Of a DNA stretch of 64,000 bases, positions 36,528 through 45,433 are shown in pieces. The stretch is from an uncultured Bacteroidia bacterium (GTDB taxonomy: Bacteria > Bacteroidota > Bacteroidia > Bacteroidales > UBA932), in assembly GCA_902801205.1 (NCBI GenBank), contig CADCHE010000003.1, positions 1 through 64,000 on the forward strand. The letters are read 5' to 3'. Both the position numbers and the translations under genes were made by a program. The notes under the pieces were generated by a model. That model did not search any database. It was not told the DNA's origin and worked only from the letters and a program-made list of their open reading frames with translations. Position 1 is the stretch's first letter, and the number at the start of each line of letters is the position of its first letter.

Positions 36528-37087
36528 CAGAATACGTATGCAAAACTGACCGACAGGAAGTCCGGATAGACGAAGGTCGCAGGGCCTTCCTTGCGGACCG
36601 AAAGCTTCGCCGGACTGTCATAAAAATGATGTTTCTTATAGTGAACGACCCACATCCCGGCCCCGAACTCGAGGTTGAAATGCTTGGCAAGCATGTAGGT
36701 GTATCCCAGCGAAAGACCGCCGCCCAGGCCGCCTTTCCCTTCCTTGAGGGCCGCGCGCCAGATGCCGGTGTTGGCATATTCCTGCCACTGTCCCTTGGCG
36801 GCGAACCACCAGCCCGAATGGACGTACCAGGGCCAGTAACGGACACCGGCGTATGCGGTCGTGTGCTGGTTCATGATGGTGCATTCCGGGTTGTGGCCCG
36901 TGAACGACCAGGGGTTGTAGCGGCCGCCGGCCATCACCGAGAAGTGCCGGGCTACGGCCACGTTCAGTTCCGCGTTGACGGTACCGAGGGCCGCCCAGTC
37001 CAGCACGTTGGTCTGGACGGCGACGCGCTGGGCGGAGGCTGACAGGCCGGCCGACGCGAGAAGGATCAACAATAACAACCGTTTCAT
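36527..37087 (-). CDS. DUF3575 outer-membrane protein
   Basis: The 186-residue protein has a signal peptide (1-19) and the DUF3575 pattern (VAVQTNVLDWAALGTVNAEL, GGRYNPWSF, GYTYMLAKHFNLEFGAG) ending in FAYVF, an outer-membrane-type terminal Phe. It is thought to be a small beta barrel. It lies 3 nt downstream of the second DUF4988 lipoprotein and overlaps the OmpA-like gene, so they form one operon. Confidence 0.82.
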   Translation of the reverse strand: MKRLLLLILLASAGLSASAQRVAVQTNVLDWAALGTVNAELNVAVARHFSVMAGGRYNPWSFTGHNPECTIMNQHTTAYAGVRYWPWYVHSGWWFAAKGQWQEYANTGIWRAALKEGKGGLGGGLSLGYTYMLAKHFNLEFGAGMWVVHYKKHHFYDSPAKLSVRKEGPATFVYPDFLSVSFAYVF

Positions 37088-37090
37088 AGA

Positions 37091-39520
37091 CTACCTCCAG
37101 CTTGCAGGGATGGCTTCCGTCTCGTCATCCAGATAGAACGCCGACAGGCAGTTGCCATACTCGAGCGGCGTGATGAAATCATCCGGATACTCGGAGCGCT
37201 CGTACAGGTGGACTTTGACCCCGCCGACCTGCGTGTAGGGGGATTCCTTCCCGCAGAGCGACGTTCCTGCTTCATCCGTCAAACCCTCAAAATCCGTGAC
37301 CTTCCGGTTGTGGTCGAACAGGCTGGCGGGAAGATTCACCAAGGAACGGCACTCCTTGAACGTCTTGGAGAAATCCGCTACGTCCGGACTGTCCTGGAAG
37401 AGACCGGCGGGAACTTCCGAAAGCGTGCTTCCCTCAAACAAGGACCGGAAAGACGTTACTCCGAGGCAGCCGGAAAAGAGATCTTCCGGAACGGTCTGCA
37501 GCTTCTTGCAATGGGCGAATGCCGCCTCGAAATCACGCACGTTCGCCAAGCCCCGGAAAAGACCGGCAGGAACCTGCTCGATACCGGACCGTTCGAAGAC
37601 CGAACGGAACAACTCGGCATGTTCCGCCTTGGCGAAGAGACCGGCGGGAACGGTTTTCAGCGACTGGCACTGCCGGAACATCGCGCCGAAGTCCGCCACA
37701 TCGGTGAAGGCGCCCAGCACGTCTTCCGGAACGGAAGCCAGGCGGGAGCAGGAATCGAAGGCCCTGGATGCGGAACGAAGGCCGAGGTCGCCCCATTGGA
37801 GGACGGCCAGGATGGCATCGCGGCCCGGCATCCCGTCACTGCTCAATTGTTCCACCTCGCCGGAAACGGTGATCCGGACGGTCGCCGGCGCGTCGAAGGC
37901 ATACGTATGGCTGGGATGGCTGTCTTCATTGTACCAGCTGTCGATGACCTCCTTCGTCCCGTCGCCCCAGTCCACGACGCAGTCCATCGTGCCGGAAAGG
38001 GGCAGCCAGACCGTGTAATTGAACAGGCTGTTGACCCGCATTTCGAGGATGAAATCCTTCTCATGGTCAACGGCATCATAGAGCTGCGTAAAGACGACCT
38101 CTCCCAGGGTTTCCGCCCCGTCGCCGGTCCGCACCTGGATCCCGGCCCGCCGGCGCTCGTCCGTACGGTTCTTGTCGACCGTCACGTGCATCGTCCACCA
38201 GTAATCCTCCTGCTCCTCCAGGGTCGCGTGCAGCCAGTCCGCATCCTCCGGCACCTCGACCGAAAGACCGCGCGAGGACCGGATCCGGACATCGTATTCC
38301 CGGCCGTCGGATTCAACCGTAAAGGAGGTCTTGTCAATGGAGAAGAAGGCAGACGCCTCGACGACCTCGATCTCCGCATAGACGAACGAGGGATTGTCCT
38401 CGGGACGGATCCGGATCCGCCCGGTCCGCACTTCGTCGCCGGTATTGGGGTCGACGGTCAGGACGATCTCGCCCTCCGACGCCTCTGCACGGGTCTTCTC
38501 GATATGGATCCACTCATCGCAACCGCCGGCGCACTCGAGCGTGTAGTCGAAGTTGTACCGCACCGGAACCGTCAGCGTCCCACCAGTGCAGTCCATGCGG
38601 AACGACAGGCCGTCGGCCACCTCGATCCGGCGCTCATAGAAGTTGACGACCTTGACGACGGAATGTCCCTCGCCGTCATTGACCAGCAGGTAGACGAAGC
38701 CTTCCGAGAAAAGACCGGGACAGGTAACGTACACCGTGCCCTCCGTATCGTTCTTACGCTGCAGCGACAGGGTGAACTTCCCGTCCGTGCCGGCGGTGAC
38801 GACCGTCTTTCCCGTGATGCTCCCGGAGACCGTATAGCGGATCGGGAACGTCTCGCCGGGAGCCAGCGCCTGGTCTTCCAACGGCAGGTCGAGCGTGAGT
38901 TCCACCGGCCGGTACAAAGGAATCTCGATAACGGTGTCATCCATCAGTGTCAGGGTGATGTGGTCCTCGGCGCCGGTGTCCACCGCCTTGAAGACGGAGG
39001 GCGCGTCCACGCCCTTCGCGCGGCCGAGCTGCGACCAGTTCTCCCCCTCGTCGGTGGAAAGGTACCAGAAATCATCGATGATCTTCAGCCGGGGCGTCAG
39101 GCCGTCGACGCCGTCGACGCCGTTGCGCGCCACCGCGGCGATCCGCTTCCCGTCACCGTCCAGGATCCATTCTCCGTCCAGGGTCCAGTACCAGTTGCCG
39201 TCTTCCTCGCGGACGCTCAGCCGGGGGGAATAGCCGTCAACGCCTTCGTGGACTGTGATGGCCCGACCGTCCTGGAAAGAAAGGACATAGCCGGTCGTGT
39301 CGTTTCCCTCCGTCAGCACCTGCAGGGAGGAGATGATGCCGCCGCGCTGCACTTCCTCGAGCAGGGTGCGCAGCGAGCTGACCGAATTGTTCATCTGGTC
39401 GATCTGCCCCCGGAGGTCGTCGATGTCGTTCTGGATCCCGATCAGGTCCGCACGGATGTCGCAAGCCCCCATCAGCACGGGCAGGGCAATGAAACACAAA
39501 GTCTTGAGTATCTTTTTCAT
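37091..39520 (-). CDS. DUF4988/BACON/BspA-like surface lipoprotein, copy 2
   Basis: The 809-residue lipoprotein (signal to Cys, VLMGAC) begins with a coiled-coil/DUF4988 region (DLRGQIDQMNNSVSSLRTLL, WYWTLDGEWILD, GLTPRLKI). BACON-like beta domains follow (FSIDKTSFTVESDGREYDV), then a PKD-like domain (CVVDWGDGTKEV). The end has five to six BspA/DUF285-like repeats of about 25 residues with a VPxxLF core. It is probably an adhesin or glycan-binding surface protein. It is a clear paralogue of the gene just upstream. Confidence 0.8.
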   Translation of the reverse strand: MKKILKTLCFIALPVLMGACDIRADLIGIQNDIDDLRGQIDQMNNSVSSLRTLLEEVQRGGIISSLQVLTEGNDTTGYVLSFQDGRAITVHEGVDGYSPRLSVREEDGNWYWTLDGEWILDGDGKRIAAVARNGVDGVDGLTPRLKIIDDFWYLSTDEGENWSQLGRAKGVDAPSVFKAVDTGAEDHITLTLMDDTVIEIPLYRPVELTLDLPLEDQALAPGETFPIRYTVSGSITGKTVVTAGTDGKFTLSLQRKNDTEGTVYVTCPGLFSEGFVYLLVNDGEGHSVVKVVNFYERRIEVADGLSFRMDCTGGTLTVPVRYNFDYTLECAGGCDEWIHIEKTRAEASEGEIVLTVDPNTGDEVRTGRIRIRPEDNPSFVYAEIEVVEASAFFSIDKTSFTVESDGREYDVRIRSSRGLSVEVPEDADWLHATLEEQEDYWWTMHVTVDKNRTDERRRAGIQVRTGDGAETLGEVVFTQLYDAVDHEKDFILEMRVNSLFNYTVWLPLSGTMDCVVDWGDGTKEVIDSWYNEDSHPSHTYAFDAPATVRITVSGEVEQLSSDGMPGRDAILAVLQWGDLGLRSASRAFDSCSRLASVPEDVLGAFTDVADFGAMFRQCQSLKTVPAGLFAKAEHAELFRSVFERSGIEQVPAGLFRGLANVRDFEAAFAHCKKLQTVPEDLFSGCLGVTSFRSLFEGSTLSEVPAGLFQDSPDVADFSKTFKECRSLVNLPASLFDHNRKVTDFEGLTDEAGTSLCGKESPYTQVGGVKVHLYERSEYPDDFITPLEYGNCLSAFYLDDETEAIPASWR

Positions 39521-39541
39521 ATCCAATCTATTCAAATCTTC

Positions 39542-42127
39542 TTATCTCCAGTCCGCAGGAACCGGATCGTCTTCTGCACAGGTAAAATGGCTGCCGAAGC
39601 AGTATTCGAAGGAGACCGGCGTCACGAAAGCATCCGGGTAAAGGATCCGCTCGTACAGATGGACTTTCTTTCCATCAATGAGGGAGTAAGGCGTTTCTCC
39701 GAAGGGGCCGTTCAAGTCCCAGAAAGTGGCTCCGAAGTCGCGCACCTTCCGGTTGGCATCGAAGAGGTCCACGGGAACGTACTGCAGCCCGTAGCACTGT
39801 CCGAACGTCCCCTCGAAGGTTTCCACCTCGGGGCAGGCGGCGAACAGGGCGGAAGGGATGTCCTCCAGTTGCTGGGCATAGTAGCAGAGACGGCTCATGT
39901 CCTTCGCCTTGGGATTGTGGGCGAACAGGCTTTCCGGAAGATGCTTGATACGCGTGGCGCAGAAGGCTGCGGCGAAGATCTCCGCTTCCGGGCAGGGAGC
40001 GAACAGGTCTTCGGGAATCGATTCGAGGCCGCTGCCGTTGAACACGCTGGCGAAACTCCGGATGCCGGGGCAGGGAACGAACAGGTCTTCCGGGACCTCC
40101 CGGATGCCGGTGCAGCCGGCGAACGTCCCTTGCATGGTTTCGACCCATCCGCAACCGGAGAACAGCTGCTCGGGAAGGGACGACAGCGCCGTGCAGTGCG
40201 TGAACGTCGAGTCAAAGGACACCGCCACGGGACAGTCGCTGAAGAGGTTCTCGGAGAGTTCGGTCAGGCGGATACAGCGGTAGAAGGCACCGTCGAAGGA
40301 AGTGACCTCTTCGAAGGCGCCGTTCAGGTCAGGCGGCAGGAATGTCAGCCGCGAGAAGTTCCGGAAGGCATCCACCATCGACTTCAGGCCCAGCCGGCCC
40401 CACTGTTCGATGGAGGTGACACCTTCCGTATTGGGCATACCGGCGGCATTGAGCTTCTCCACGGCGCCGGACACCGTCACCGTATAGGTCTCGGGCTTGG
40501 CTTCATACCGGTGGAAGACCCAATCATCGTCCACGACCTTCCGTTCGATCCGTTCGGCATGGCCGTCCCCCCAGTTCACCAGGCAGTCCACCTCACCCCG
40601 CAGGGGCAGGTAGACGGTGTAATCATCCGCAAGGTTGGCCCGCACCGTAAGCACCATGTCGTTGCGGTGTTCCGCGCTCCAGGCATGCTGGTTGATGACG
40701 ACGGTGCCGAGGAGGGCGCCATCCGCTTCGGAACGGATGCCGAATTCCGCCCGGCGGTCCTCATACGCCCGATGCTTGCGGACATCGATGCCCAGGGACC
40801 ACTCCCCGTCCGCCTCCGTCAGCGAGCGCTCCACCCAATGGGAGACGGAGGGGTCCAGGTCATCCAGGACAATCGGAATGGCGGAAGTAATGGATATCTG
40901 GCAGGTGCCGCCGTCCGCGGGAACGTCCAGCACCGGGTTGTCGATAGAGAAGGTCAAGGAGGACTGCACCACCGTCAGGGTCGAGAACACGTAGCCGGGA
41001 TGGTCGGCCGGCTGCACTTCTATCGTAGCGACACGCACGCCGCGCCCCCCGTTGGGCGCCACCTCCAGGATGCAGGCGTCCGGCAGGTCGGCGGTGATCC
41101 CGGACTCGGTCCGGAGCCATCCTTCCTGCTTGAAGACGAAGGACCCGGCGAAGGAGGACAGGTACGGAACCGTCACCCGCCCACCCCCGGCGTCCACGAG
41201 CACCACCGGACCTTCGATCCAGTCGAAGATCCGCTCATGGAAGGAAATCGTCCGGACGGCCGTGTTCCCCGCCCGGTCGTCGACCATCAGGTTGATGAAA
41301 CCGTCGGAAAAGACATCCGGCCCGGTAACCAGCAGCGTTCCTTCCGTCTCGGAATCACGCTGCAGCTGCACCTGGTATTTTCCGTCGCTGCCGGCGACCA
41401 GCAGCAGGCTGTCCGGCACCTCCCCGGAAAGGGAGAAGGGAATCGGCAGGACTTCGCCCGGAGCGATGGTGTACAGGTCTTTCGGGACAGAGAGTTCCAC
41501 CGCCATGCCGCGGTAACGCGGGATGACGACCTCCTGGCCATCCGCCAGGGTGAGCACGATGAAGCGGTCGGAGGAATAATCCGCCGCCGCAATCACGAAG
41601 AAACCGTCTTCGCCCTTGACCGGAGCAAGGGTTTCCCAGGTCGCGCCACCGTCGAGGGTCAGCATCCAGTTGCCGTCCTCGACCGAGAGTTGCGGCGTAA
41701 TGCCGACATAGCCGTCCTTGCCGATGGCGATGGCCCGTTCTCCCGAAGGCAGTTCGAGCCAGTTGCCGTCCAGCGTCCAATACCAGACGCCGTCCTCCTC
41801 GCGGATTCCGACCCGGCAGCCGGCCGCGGATCCGTCGACACCGACCCGGCCGCTGCCCACGACCGCCTTGCTGCCATCCTTGAAGGTGATGGCCAGCCGC
41901 TCGGCGCCGTCCTCCTCGAAGATTTCCGTCGAGACGGCATAGCCTTTCGACTCGATTTCCCCGATGACGGACTGCAGCCCGGATAGTTCAGTGTTCAGGA
42001 GACGGAGCGCGGTCTGGAGTTCGGTCACCTCGGAACGCAAGGCTTCCACCTCGTCCCGGGCGACATCGCATCGGACCGCCAGGAGAAATACCGACAGGAA
42101 CAGAAGCGATTGAATGATTCTTTTCAT
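39542..42127 (-). CDS. DUF4988/BACON/BspA-like surface lipoprotein, copy 1
   Basis: The 861-residue lipoprotein (signal to Cys, VFLLAVRC) has the same order as its neighbour: coiled coil, DUF4988 units (WYWTLDGNWLEL, ITPQLSVEDGNW), BACON-like domain (FSIDNPVLDVPADGGTCQI), PKD-like domain (CLVNWGDGHAERI) and BspA-like repeats (LSENLFSDCPVAVSFDSTF). It is the first gene of the surface operon, 22 nt from the -7 box that overlaps the secDF terminator. Confidence 0.8.
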   Translation of the reverse strand: MKRIIQSLLFLSVFLLAVRCDVARDEVEALRSEVTELQTALRLLNTELSGLQSVIGEIESKGYAVSTEIFEEDGAERLAITFKDGSKAVVGSGRVGVDGSAAGCRVGIREEDGVWYWTLDGNWLELPSGERAIAIGKDGYVGITPQLSVEDGNWMLTLDGGATWETLAPVKGEDGFFVIAAADYSSDRFIVLTLADGQEVVIPRYRGMAVELSVPKDLYTIAPGEVLPIPFSLSGEVPDSLLLVAGSDGKYQVQLQRDSETEGTLLVTGPDVFSDGFINLMVDDRAGNTAVRTISFHERIFDWIEGPVVLVDAGGGRVTVPYLSSFAGSFVFKQEGWLRTESGITADLPDACILEVAPNGGRGVRVATIEVQPADHPGYVFSTLTVVQSSLTFSIDNPVLDVPADGGTCQISITSAIPIVLDDLDPSVSHWVERSLTEADGEWSLGIDVRKHRAYEDRRAEFGIRSEADGALLGTVVINQHAWSAEHRNDMVLTVRANLADDYTVYLPLRGEVDCLVNWGDGHAERIERKVVDDDWVFHRYEAKPETYTVTVSGAVEKLNAAGMPNTEGVTSIEQWGRLGLKSMVDAFRNFSRLTFLPPDLNGAFEEVTSFDGAFYRCIRLTELSENLFSDCPVAVSFDSTFTHCTALSSLPEQLFSGCGWVETMQGTFAGCTGIREVPEDLFVPCPGIRSFASVFNGSGLESIPEDLFAPCPEAEIFAAAFCATRIKHLPESLFAHNPKAKDMSRLCYYAQQLEDIPSALFAACPEVETFEGTFGQCYGLQYVPVDLFDANRKVRDFGATFWDLNGPFGETPYSLIDGKKVHLYERILYPDAFVTPVSFEYCFGSHFTCAEDDPVPADWR

Positions 42128-42148
42128 ATCCGTTGGTTCAGATTCCAT

Positions 42149-42178
42149 CAAAGATACAAAAAAAAGCGACCGGACAAA
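42149..42178 (-). promoter_or_regulatory. Surface operon promoter overlapping the secDF terminator
   Basis: -7 TATCTTTG (42149-42156) and -33 TTTG (42175-42178) with an 18-nt spacer. The -33 box falls in the loop of the terminator hairpin. Confidence 0.65.
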
Positions 42179-42193
42179 AAGCCCGGTCGCTTT
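42156..42193 (-). terminator. secDF terminator
   Basis: An 8-bp core, GCGACCGG (42166-42173) with CCGGTCGC (42183-42190), is extended by A/T pairs and gives an eight-U tail on the minus strand. Confidence 0.88.
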
Positions 42194-42213
42194 CCTTTGC
42201 TGCTTAACAGCAT

Positions 42214-45200
42214 TTATTTACGCTTCTGGCCGCCTTTCAGGTTCTTCTGCGCAGCCTTCTTTTTCTCCTGGGAGATCGTGGCGTCATACATCACCGGCGT
42301 ACCGATGAAGATGGACGCATACGTACCGATCACGATACCGAGGATGAGGGCGACAGACAGACCGCGGATGGACTCACCACCGAAGATGGCGATGGCCAGC
42401 ATCGTGACGAGGGTCGAGACCGACGTGTTGACCGTACGGGTGAGCGTGGCGTTCAGGGCCAGGTTCGTGTTGGTCTTGATGTCGGTGTTCGGATGCAGGC
42501 TCCTGTATTCACGGATACGGTCAAAGATAACCACGTTGTCGTTGATGGCGTAACCGATGATCGTCAGAATAGCCGCGATGAACGTCTGGTCGACGTCGAG
42601 GTTGAACGGCAGGATTCCCGAGAACAGGGAGAAGAAACCGATCACGATGATGGCCGTGTGGGCCAGGGACACGACACCGCCCAGACCCCAGGTCCAGCCG
42701 CGGAAGCGGAAGGCGATGTAGGCGAAGATCACGATCAGCGCGAGGATCACCGCGATCACGGCGTCACGCTTGATGTCGTTCGCGATGGTCGGACCCACCT
42801 TGTCGGACGAAATGATACCGTTCGGGTTGTCCAGCGTGGACGTGAAGTCGCTCAGGGTGATCGACTGGTTCACGAAGAACGGCTTCAAGGCATTGAAGAG
42901 CTTGGCCTCGACCTCGGCGTCCACATCCGTGGATTCCTCGTTGTTCTTGTACTGGGTCGTGATCTTCATCTGGCTCTCGCCACCGAACTGCTTGACCTCG
43001 ACGGCACCGTCGAACTCGACGGACGTGGCCTCACGCACGGCTTCCGCCGTGACAGGCTGGTCGAAGCGGACGACATAGGTACGGCCACCGGTGAAGTCGA
43101 CACCGTAGGTGAAGCCCTTGGTGAAGATGGAGACCAGGGAGATGAGGATCAGGATCCCAGAGATAATATAGGAGTACTTCCGGGCACCCAGGAAATCGAA
43201 GTGGGTGTGCTTGAGGAAGTTCTTCGTCAGGGAGTTCTCGAAGGTGATGTTCTTGCCGCGGGCGATCCGGTCATCGAAGATCAGACGCGTGATGAAGATG
43301 GACGTCAGCACGGAGGTGATGATACCGATGATGAGGGTCGTGGCGAAGCCCTGGACGGGACCGGAACCGAAGATGAAGAGCACGATACCGGTGAGGAGGG
43401 TGGTCACCTGACCGTCGATGATGGCGGAGTATGCGTTGGAATAACCGTCAGCGACTGCCTTGCTCAAGCCCTTGCCGGCGGCGAGTTCTTCCTTGATGCG
43501 TTCATAGATGATCACGTTGGCATCCACGGCCATACCCATCGTCAGGACGAGACCGGCGATACCCGGCAGCGTCAGGACGGCGCCGAAGGAAACCAGCACG
43601 CCGAAGAGCAGCAGGACGTTGCAGAGCAGGGCGATGTCCGCCGCGACACCCGCACCCTGGTAGAAGAAGATCATGTAGACCAGGACGAGGAGGAACGCGA
43701 TGAGGAAGGAAATCATACCGGAACGGATGGACTTCGCACCGAGGGACGGACCGACGACCTGCTCCTGGATGATCGTGGCGGGGGCCGGCAGCTTACCGGA
43801 CTTGAGGACGTTCACGAGGTCGGTCGCCTCCTCCGGGGTGAAGTGACCCGTAATGGAAGAGGAACCGCCGGTGATGGCGTTCTGGACATTCGGATAGGAA
43901 TAGACCATGCCGTCGAGGACGATGGCGATCTGGCGGCCGACGTTGTCGCTGGTCATGCGGGCCCAGATGTTGGAGCCTTCCGCGTTCATGTTCATCGAGA
44001 CGGAAGGTTCACCGTTGGAACCGTTGTCGTAGACGACGCGGGCGTCGGTGACGGCACCGCCGTCCAGCTTGGCCTTCCCGTCACGGGCGGTGGACTTGAT
44101 GGCCACGAGCTCGTAGATGTTGTTGCCCTGGACATATTCGGACGGATGGACGGTCCACATGGCACGGAACTCGGCCGGGAAGATCTCGGCGACCTGCGGC
44201 AGGGCGAGCATCCGGTTGACCTTCGCCGTATCGATGGCGGAGGCGAAGCCCAGGCAGGCGTTCCCGTTGTAGTTGGACGGGCTGAACACCGAGAAGAGCG
44301 GGTTCTGCTTGCGGAACTCGGCTTCGGAAGCGGCATCGTCCGCGCTGGCGATTTCAGCGTTCACCAGGGAGTCGGCGGCAGCGGCCGGTTCGGCGGCAGC
44401 GGCCGGTTCGGCGGGCTGCGCTTCTTCCTCCTCGGCGACGGCGACAGGCTCGTCGGAGTAGATCTCAGCGAGCTTGGCGTTCGCCTCGATCAGGTACGGA
44501 TAGATTTCTTCGAAGTTGAAGGTCTCCCAGAATTCGAGGGAAGCGGTACCCTGGAGGAGTTTGCGGACACGCTCAGGCTCCTTGACACCCGGAAGTTCGA
44601 CCAGGATGCGGCCGCTGTTCCCGAGTTTCTGGATGGAGGGCTGCGTAACGCCGAAACGGTCGATACGGTTCCGCAGGACGTTGAAGGAGTTCGCGATGGC
44701 GCTCTCCGCCTCGGAGCGGATGACGGAAATCACTTCCGCATCGGTGCTCTCGGGCTTGATCTTGTCCTTCATCTCATAGGTTCCGAAGATATGGGACAGG
44801 CGGGCTCCGCCGGCAACCTCCGACCATGCGCCGGCGAACAGCGAGATGTAGTCCTCACGGGAGGACACGCTGCGCTCCTTGGCCAGGTCGAGGGCCTTGA
44901 GGAACTCAGGCGTGGTATTGCCGCCGGCCAGGGCCTTCACAAGGTCCTGGAGCTGCACCTGCAGCATGACGTTCATACCGCCCTTGAGGTCGAGGCCGAG
45001 GTTGATCTCCTTCGCCTTGACATCCTTGTAGGTGTCCCAGAGGTACACCTTCTTGTCGGTGATGGAGTCGATGTAATACCTGTTCTGTTCTTTCCGGATC
45101 GAATCCAGGTAGAACGCCTGGTTGTCTTCGGGAAGCTGTGCGAAAGCAGCGGTAGCCTGTGCGGCCTGGGCCGCCTTCTCCGCATACTTTTCGGCTTTCT

Positions 45201-45297
45201 TTTCCTGGATGGCCGTCACCGCCGTGAAAGAGAGCTGCCACAGGGACGCGACAGCAAGCAGAATGGCGACGAGCCGGATCCAACCTTTACTTTGCAT
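42214..45297 (-). CDS. secDF: Fused protein translocase SecDF
   Basis: The 1027-residue protein combines SecD (GLDLKGGMNVMLQVQ, GHFTPEEATDLVNVLKSG, LTMGMAVDANVIIYERIKEE) and SecF (VDFTGGRTYVVRFDQP, AINDNVVIFDRIREYR) in one chain, as is normal in Bacteroidota. It uses the proton gradient to pull exported proteins from SecYEG. An acidic, Ala-rich insert (EEEEAQPAEPAAAAEPAAAA) lies in the SecD periplasmic region. It is monocistronic, with its own terminator. Confidence 0.96.
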   Translation of the reverse strand: MQSKGWIRLVAILLAVASLWQLSFTAVTAIQEKKAEKYAEKAAQAAQATAAFAQLPEDNQAFYLDSIRKEQNRYYIDSITDKKVYLWDTYKDVKAKEINLGLDLKGGMNVMLQVQLQDLVKALAGGNTTPEFLKALDLAKERSVSSREDYISLFAGAWSEVAGGARLSHIFGTYEMKDKIKPESTDAEVISVIRSEAESAIANSFNVLRNRIDRFGVTQPSIQKLGNSGRILVELPGVKEPERVRKLLQGTASLEFWETFNFEEIYPYLIEANAKLAEIYSDEPVAVAEEEEAQPAEPAAAAEPAAAADSLVNAEIASADDAASEAEFRKQNPLFSVFSPSNYNGNACLGFASAIDTAKVNRMLALPQVAEIFPAEFRAMWTVHPSEYVQGNNIYELVAIKSTARDGKAKLDGGAVTDARVVYDNGSNGEPSVSMNMNAEGSNIWARMTSDNVGRQIAIVLDGMVYSYPNVQNAITGGSSSITGHFTPEEATDLVNVLKSGKLPAPATIIQEQVVGPSLGAKSIRSGMISFLIAFLLVLVYMIFFYQGAGVAADIALLCNVLLLFGVLVSFGAVLTLPGIAGLVLTMGMAVDANVIIYERIKEELAAGKGLSKAVADGYSNAYSAIIDGQVTTLLTGIVLFIFGSGPVQGFATTLIIGIITSVLTSIFITRLIFDDRIARGKNITFENSLTKNFLKHTHFDFLGARKYSYIISGILILISLVSIFTKGFTYGVDFTGGRTYVVRFDQPVTAEAVREATSVEFDGAVEVKQFGGESQMKITTQYKNNEESTDVDAEVEAKLFNALKPFFVNQSITLSDFTSTLDNPNGIISSDKVGPTIANDIKRDAVIAVILALIVIFAYIAFRFRGWTWGLGGVVSLAHTAIIVIGFFSLFSGILPFNLDVDQTFIAAILTIIGYAINDNVVIFDRIREYRSLHPNTDIKTNTNLALNATLTRTVNTSVSTLVTMLAIAIFGGESIRGLSVALILGIVIGTYASIFIGTPVMYDATISQEKKKAAQKNLKGGQKRK

Positions 45298-45357
45298 AAT
45301 CTGTTAAAATTTATCGTTTTTTTATAATTTTACAAAGCGAGCCTAAAAATAAGGGTA

Positions 45358-45365
45358 CAAATTTA
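45358..45365 (-). promoter_or_regulatory. secDF -7 box
   Basis: TAAATTTG on the minus strand, about 60 nt upstream of the secDF ATG. Confidence 0.5.
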
Positions 45366-45406
45366 GCATTTTTTTCTGAGAAAGAAATTATCTGCCAACT
45401 ATTTCT

Positions 45407-45414
45407 TATTTTTG
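45407..45414 (+). promoter_or_regulatory. -7 box of the PD40/SPOR gene
   Basis: TATTTTTG, 19 nt before the ATG at 45434. Confidence 0.5.
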
Positions 45415-45433
45415 CAGATGCTTTGACGCGAGA

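Noticed and set aside
37208..41986. Very long plus-strand reading frame (about 1590 codons) opposite the two DUF4988 lipoprotein genes
   Set aside because: It is the complement of two genes with clear signal peptides and domains; the antisense translation is His/Arg/Val/Asp-rich with no domain. It is a codon-bias shadow.
42493..45327. Plus-strand frame of about 940 codons opposite secDF
   Set aside because: secDF is unambiguous; the antisense product is low-complexity Asp/Glu/His/Arg.
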